From Pseudomonadota bacterium (GTDB lineage Bacteria > Pseudomonadota > Alphaproteobacteria > UBA1280 > RI-95), in assembly GCA_016125375.1 (NCBI GenBank), contig WGLU01000001.1:1-64000 (forward strand): 64,000 nucleotides of DNA. Direction: 5' to 3'. The notes under the pieces were generated by a model. It had not been told where the DNA came from. It did not search any database and saw only the letters and a program-made list of their open reading frames with translations. Positions 61,557 to 64,000 of this stretch are shown here, in pieces; the stretch's first letter is position 1; every line of letters begins with the position of its first letter. The position numbers were made by a program, and so were the translations under genes.

Positions 61557-61892
61557 TTAGTAGGGGGTTGCCGGATGGGCAATGTCCGCCAAATAGCGGG
61601 CAATGTCGATCAGCGGCATGTTGATGTTCAGGTGCAGGCGAATGGCCATGACACCGGGGGTGGGCTCGCAGGACTCGTTGCTGGTGAGCAGAATATTGTG
61701 CGCCAGCATGTCTTTGACGGTTTCGCTTTCGTCGTCGTCGAGTCGGCGGAAGGGCTTGTCGGCACCGTCAGGGTTGGTGACGTGGTAGCCGAGGGTGCTC
61801 TTCCAGAGGCTGAAACGGGTTTTGCCGATGGGCGTGTGGTCTGCGTTCATCAGGTCCACGATGATGCGCTCGGCGATATGGGTATTAGGCAT
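61557..61892 (-). CDS. Uncharacterised small protein (dispersed high-GC unit)
   Basis: A 111-residue protein of unknown function. The second half is probably alpha/beta (NILLTSNESCEPTPGVMAIRLHLNINM, then IARYLADI), with one cysteine. GAGGA lies before the ATG at 61892; the frame is open further upstream but enters the osmC-side terminator. A variant leader element (TTTCCCGTTCG, 61908-61919) is present. It is the left of two adjacent units inside the leucine cluster. Confidence 0.8.
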   Translation of the reverse strand: MPNTHIAERIIVDLMNADHTPIGKTRFSLWKSTLGYHVTNPDGADKPFRRLDDDESETVKDMLAHNILLTSNESCEPTPGVMAIRLHLNINMPLIDIARYLADIAHPATPY

Positions 61893-61907
61893 AGAAATGT
61901 CCTCAGT

Positions 61908-61919
61908 CGAACGGGAAAG
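61908..61919 (-). promoter_or_regulatory. Leader element, variant CTTTCCCGTTCG
   Basis: On the minus strand, a shortened copy of the TTCCCGTTTCGC element, 16 bases before the start codon and preceded by a CTTACTTTTTT pyrimidine tract. A possible promoter, TTGACT at 61979-61984 with a poor -10, overlaps the terminator upstream. Confidence 0.4.
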
Positions 61920-61941
61920 AAAAAAGTAAGAGATGGTGCAA

Positions 61942-61971
61942 AAGAACAAAGGGGCAATCTGGTGCCCCTTT
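61942..61971 (-). terminator. Terminator after the OsmC-like gene
   Basis: AAAGGGGC (61948-61955) pairs with GCCCCTTT (61964-61971), loop of eight. On the minus strand GTTCTTTT follows, so the T run is interrupted and the terminator may be leaky. Confidence 0.65.
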
Positions 61972-61996
61972 ACCGGAAAGTCAACCCCTTTGCTGT

Positions 61997-62404
61997 TTAT
62001 GCCAGCGAGGTATGGATCTCTGCGCCGTGGCTGAGGGTTTTGTGCACCGGGCATTTGTCGGCGATTTCCAGCAGGCGGGTGAGGGATTCCTCGGTCAGCG
62101 AGGTGCTGGAGAAAGTGATTTTGCGGGTAAAGACATCGCCCTTGGTCTCCTCGTCTTTATGGTGAGTGACAACGACGTGAATGTGTCCCACGTCCCAGCC
62201 TTTACGGTCTGCGTACATGCGCAGGGTAATACTGGTGCAGGCACCCAGACCGGATGCCACATATTCGTACGGGTTGGGGCCGGTGTCCTGGCCGCCCAGC
62301 TCGGCAGGTTCGTCCGCTGCCAGCGTATGGCGTCCGTCTGTAACGGTATTGCTGTACAATCCCTTGCCGGTTTCAAAAACTTCTACGCGGATGGCATGGC
62401 TCAT
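61997..62404 (-). CDS. OsmC family protein (peroxiredoxin-like)
   Basis: A 135-residue OsmC-fold protein. The two family cysteines are in [17 protein letters not shown] and DKCPVHKTL, which in OsmC/Ohr reduce organic hydroperoxides. [19 protein letters not shown] is the usual middle motif. The start overlaps the leuC stop (ATGA), so it is translationally coupled to leuC. This position in a leucine operon suggests co-expression only. Confidence 0.9.
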   Translation of the reverse strand: MSHAIRVEVFETGKGLYSNTVTDGRHTLAADEPAELGGQDTGPNPYEYVASGLGACTSITLRMYADRKGWDVGHIHVVVTHHKDEETKGDVFTRKITFSSTSLTEESLTRLLEIADKCPVHKTLSHGAEIHTSLA

Positions 62405-63804
62405 TTAATGAACTCCCGCACGTCGGCAAGGTGGCCGGTAATGGCAGCGGCGGCGGCCATGGCCGGGCTCATCAGGTGGGTACGTCCACCGCGGCCCTGA
62501 CGGCCTTCAAAGTTACGGTTGGAGGTGCTGGCGCAGCGCTCGCCCGGCTCAAGGCGGTCGGCGTTCATGGCCAGACACATACTGCACCCGGGCTGGCGCC
62601 ATTCAAAACCGGCCTCGGTAAAGATTTTATCCAGCCCTTCCGCTTCGGCCTGCTTACGCACTAGGCCGGAGCCCGGTACCACTAGCGCCTGAACATTTTT
62701 GGCCACATGGCGGCCTTTGGCGATGGCGGCTGCGGCGCGCAGATCCTCGATACGGGCATTGGTGCAGGAGCCGATAAAGACCTTATCCACGGCAATGTCT
62801 TCGATTTTCTGGCCGCCTGTGATGCCCATGTAGTCGTACATACGTTCCATGGCGGCTTTATGCTCGGCATTATGGGCGGCGTCTGTTGTGGGGACGTTAG
62901 CGGTAATGTCGGCCACAGTCTCCGGGCTGGTGCCCCATGTGACTTGCGGGGGCATGTCCGTTATGTCCAGCCGGTATTCCACGTCGTAGGCAGCCCCTTT
63001 GTCGGTTTTCAGGGTACGCCAGTAGGCGACGGCCTTGTCCCAATCGGCGCCTTTGGGTGCCATCGGGCGGCCTTTGAGGTAGGCAAAGGTGATGTCGTCC
63101 GGGGCAATCATGCCTGCGCGGGCACCAGCCTCGATAGACATGTTACAGATGCTCATCCGCGCTTCCATGGAAAGCTTCTCAATCACGGGGCCTGCAAACT
63201 CGATCACGTGGCCGGTGCCACCGGCGGTGCCAATCATGCTGATGAGTTTGAGGATAATGTCTTTGGACGTGACTCCTTTACCCAGCGTGCCATCTACGTG
63301 TAGCAACATGGTTTTGGACTTTTTGAGCACGAGGGTCTGGGTTGCCAACACGTGTTCCACCTCGCTGGTGCCGATGCCGAAAGCCAGCGCGCCGAAGGCA
63401 CCGTGGGTGCTGGTGTGGCTGTCGCCGCAGACAACGGTTGTGCCGGGCAGGGTAAAGCCCTGCTCGGGGCCGACAATGTGGACGATACCCTGCTGGTCGC
63501 TCATCAGGTCAAAATAGGGGACGCCGAACTCCTTGACGTTATGCTCCAGCGTTTGCACCTGCTCGCGGGATTCCGGGTCGGCAATACCGTTTTCGCGGCC
63601 TACCGTCGGCACGTTATGGTCGGCCACGGCGAGTGTGGCATCCGGACGGCGGACCTTGCGGCCGCTCATGCGCAGGCCCTCAAAGGCTTGGGGGGAGGTT
63701 ACCTCGTGCACCAGATGGCGGTCGATGTAAATCAGGGCGGTACCGTCGGGGCGGTCTTCGACCACGTGGGCATTCCAGACTTTGTCGTACAGGGTGTTGG
63801 GCAT
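62401..63804 (-). CDS. leuC: 3-isopropylmalate dehydratase large subunit
   Basis: A 467-residue aconitase-family subunit. The Fe-S cluster cysteines lie in [13 protein letters not shown] and in [43 protein letters not shown] is the family signature and [16 protein letters not shown] the C-terminal one. It works with LeuD. AAGGGG before the ATG at 63804 supports this start; the frame extends six codons further. The OsmC-like gene overlaps its end. Confidence 0.97.
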   Translation of the reverse strand: MPNTLYDKVWNAHVVEDRPDGTALIYIDRHLVHEVTSPQAFEGLRMSGRKVRRPDATLAVADHNVPTVGRENGIADPESREQVQTLEHNVKEFGVPYFDLMSDQQGIVHIVGPEQGFTLPGTTVVCGDSHTSTHGAFGALAFGIGTSEVEHVLATQTLVLKKSKTMLLHVDGTLGKGVTSKDIILKLISMIGTAGGTGHVIEFAGPVIEKLSMEARMSICNMSIEAGARAGMIAPDDITFAYLKGRPMAPKGADWDKAVAYWRTLKTDKGAAYDVEYRLDITDMPPQVTWGTSPETVADITANVPTTDAAHNAEHKAAMERMYDYMGITGGQKIEDIAVDKVFIGSCTNARIEDLRAAAAIAKGRHVAKNVQALVVPGSGLVRKQAEAEGLDKIFTEAGFEWRQPGCSMCLAMNADRLEPGERCASTSNRNFEGRQGRGGRTHLMSPAMAAAAAITGHLADVREFIK

Positions 63805-63875
63805 GGGGGTTCCCCTTCTTGTCATATCAAAACGTATCTATCAAACCCGAAAGGGGGGAGGGTGGTCAAGCGCCG

Positions 63876-64000
63876 TCAATCAAGCCCGACCATATGACGC
63901 ACGTCGGCCCGTGTTTTGCCACCTGCCCGCAGTTCTTGCAACGTGACGGACCGGTAGCTTTTGGCGTAGCGTTTGCCTGTGGTCGGGTCAATCATCAGGG
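63876..64000 (-). CDS. C-terminal end of an unidentified protein (partial)
   Basis: The last 40 or so codons of a minus-strand reading frame that runs off the window: LMIDPTTGKRYAKSYRSV, then TLQELRAGGKTRADVRHMVGLD and a TGA stop. It is too short to assign. It lies upstream of leuC in the same direction, with 71 bases between, where no clear terminator is seen. Confidence 0.55.
   Translation of the reverse strand, partial: LMIDPTTGKRYAKSYRSVTLQELRAGGKTRADVRHMVGLD

Noticed and set aside
14640-61970. That the dispersed high-GC genes are assembly chimeras or contamination
   Set aside because: Eleven separate loci each have tidy junctions with promoters and terminators within otherwise normal operons, which random misjoins would not give. 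Read coverage would settle it.
1-64000. tRNA, rRNA, CRISPR arrays or insertion sequences
   Set aside because: I saw no cloverleaf-like sequences, regularly spaced repeats, or transposase genes with terminal repeats; a covariance-model scan would be the decisive test for small RNAs.

Overview
The window is chromosomal DNA of a proteobacterium. Best guess is a deep-branching alphaproteobacterium. The order methyltransferase-comF-grxC followed by ubiG is alpha-like. The order M23 peptidase-secA-mutT, hemA-prfA-prmC, and infA-rpmJ (cysteine-type L36) kept between adk and rpsM are not what typical alphaproteobacteria show. No rRNA, tRNA or CRISPR array is visible.

Layout. Positions 1-14633 hold the end of tuf and the full S10-spc-alpha ribosomal series (rpsJ to rplQ) with secY, adk, infA, rpmJ and rpoA, closed by a strong terminator. 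Positions 16071-21903 hold a lipoprotein, a parvulin isomerase, an M23 peptidase, secA and mutT. Positions 23362-29353 hold an EEP-family hydrolase, gltX, a short-chain dehydrogenase, cysS and a nitroreductase. Positions 30301-35421 hold an outer-membrane barrel, a BioC-like methyltransferase, comF, grxC, a CcdA-like membrane protein without its cysteines, ubiG and rpsU. Positions 35567-42549 hold a tightly packed rodZ-hisS-hemA-prfA-prmC series ending in two lipoproteins. Positions 42563-44024 are a small accessory patch with a tyrosine recombinase and a secreted cysteine-rich protein. Positions 47760-55413 are a chemotaxis operon: MCP, STAS protein, a second receptor-like protein with a CheZ-like motif, cheY, cheA, cheW, cheR and cheD. 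Positions 55417-63804 hold trhO and the leucine genes leuA, leuB, leuD, leuC with an OsmC-like gene.

The most unusual feature is a second class of genes scattered between these ordinary operons. Twelve genes (starts at 14811, 22013, 22791-, 23264-, 28642-, 29458, 46097-, 47379-, 56443, 58183, 61439-, 61892-) have codon third positions that are almost all G or C. Eleven have a pyrimidine-rich 5' leader (22791- is read through from 23264-). For eight of them a sigma70-type promoter with a 17-base spacer can be drawn; for the other leaders it is weak or not found. Most are followed directly by an intrinsic terminator. Two leaders share an identical 12-mer (TTCCCGTTTCGC) and three others carry variants. 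Two promoters share an 11-base -35 region. Their products are a DEAH helicase, a patatin, an RNase III paralogue, a secreted thermonuclease, a membrane-anchored trypsin-like protease and seven proteins I do not recognise. They look like independently expressed single-gene units dropped between host operons, and they split the leucine gene cluster in two places. Whether they are one acquired family, a regulon or simply compositionally similar orphans cannot be settled from this window.
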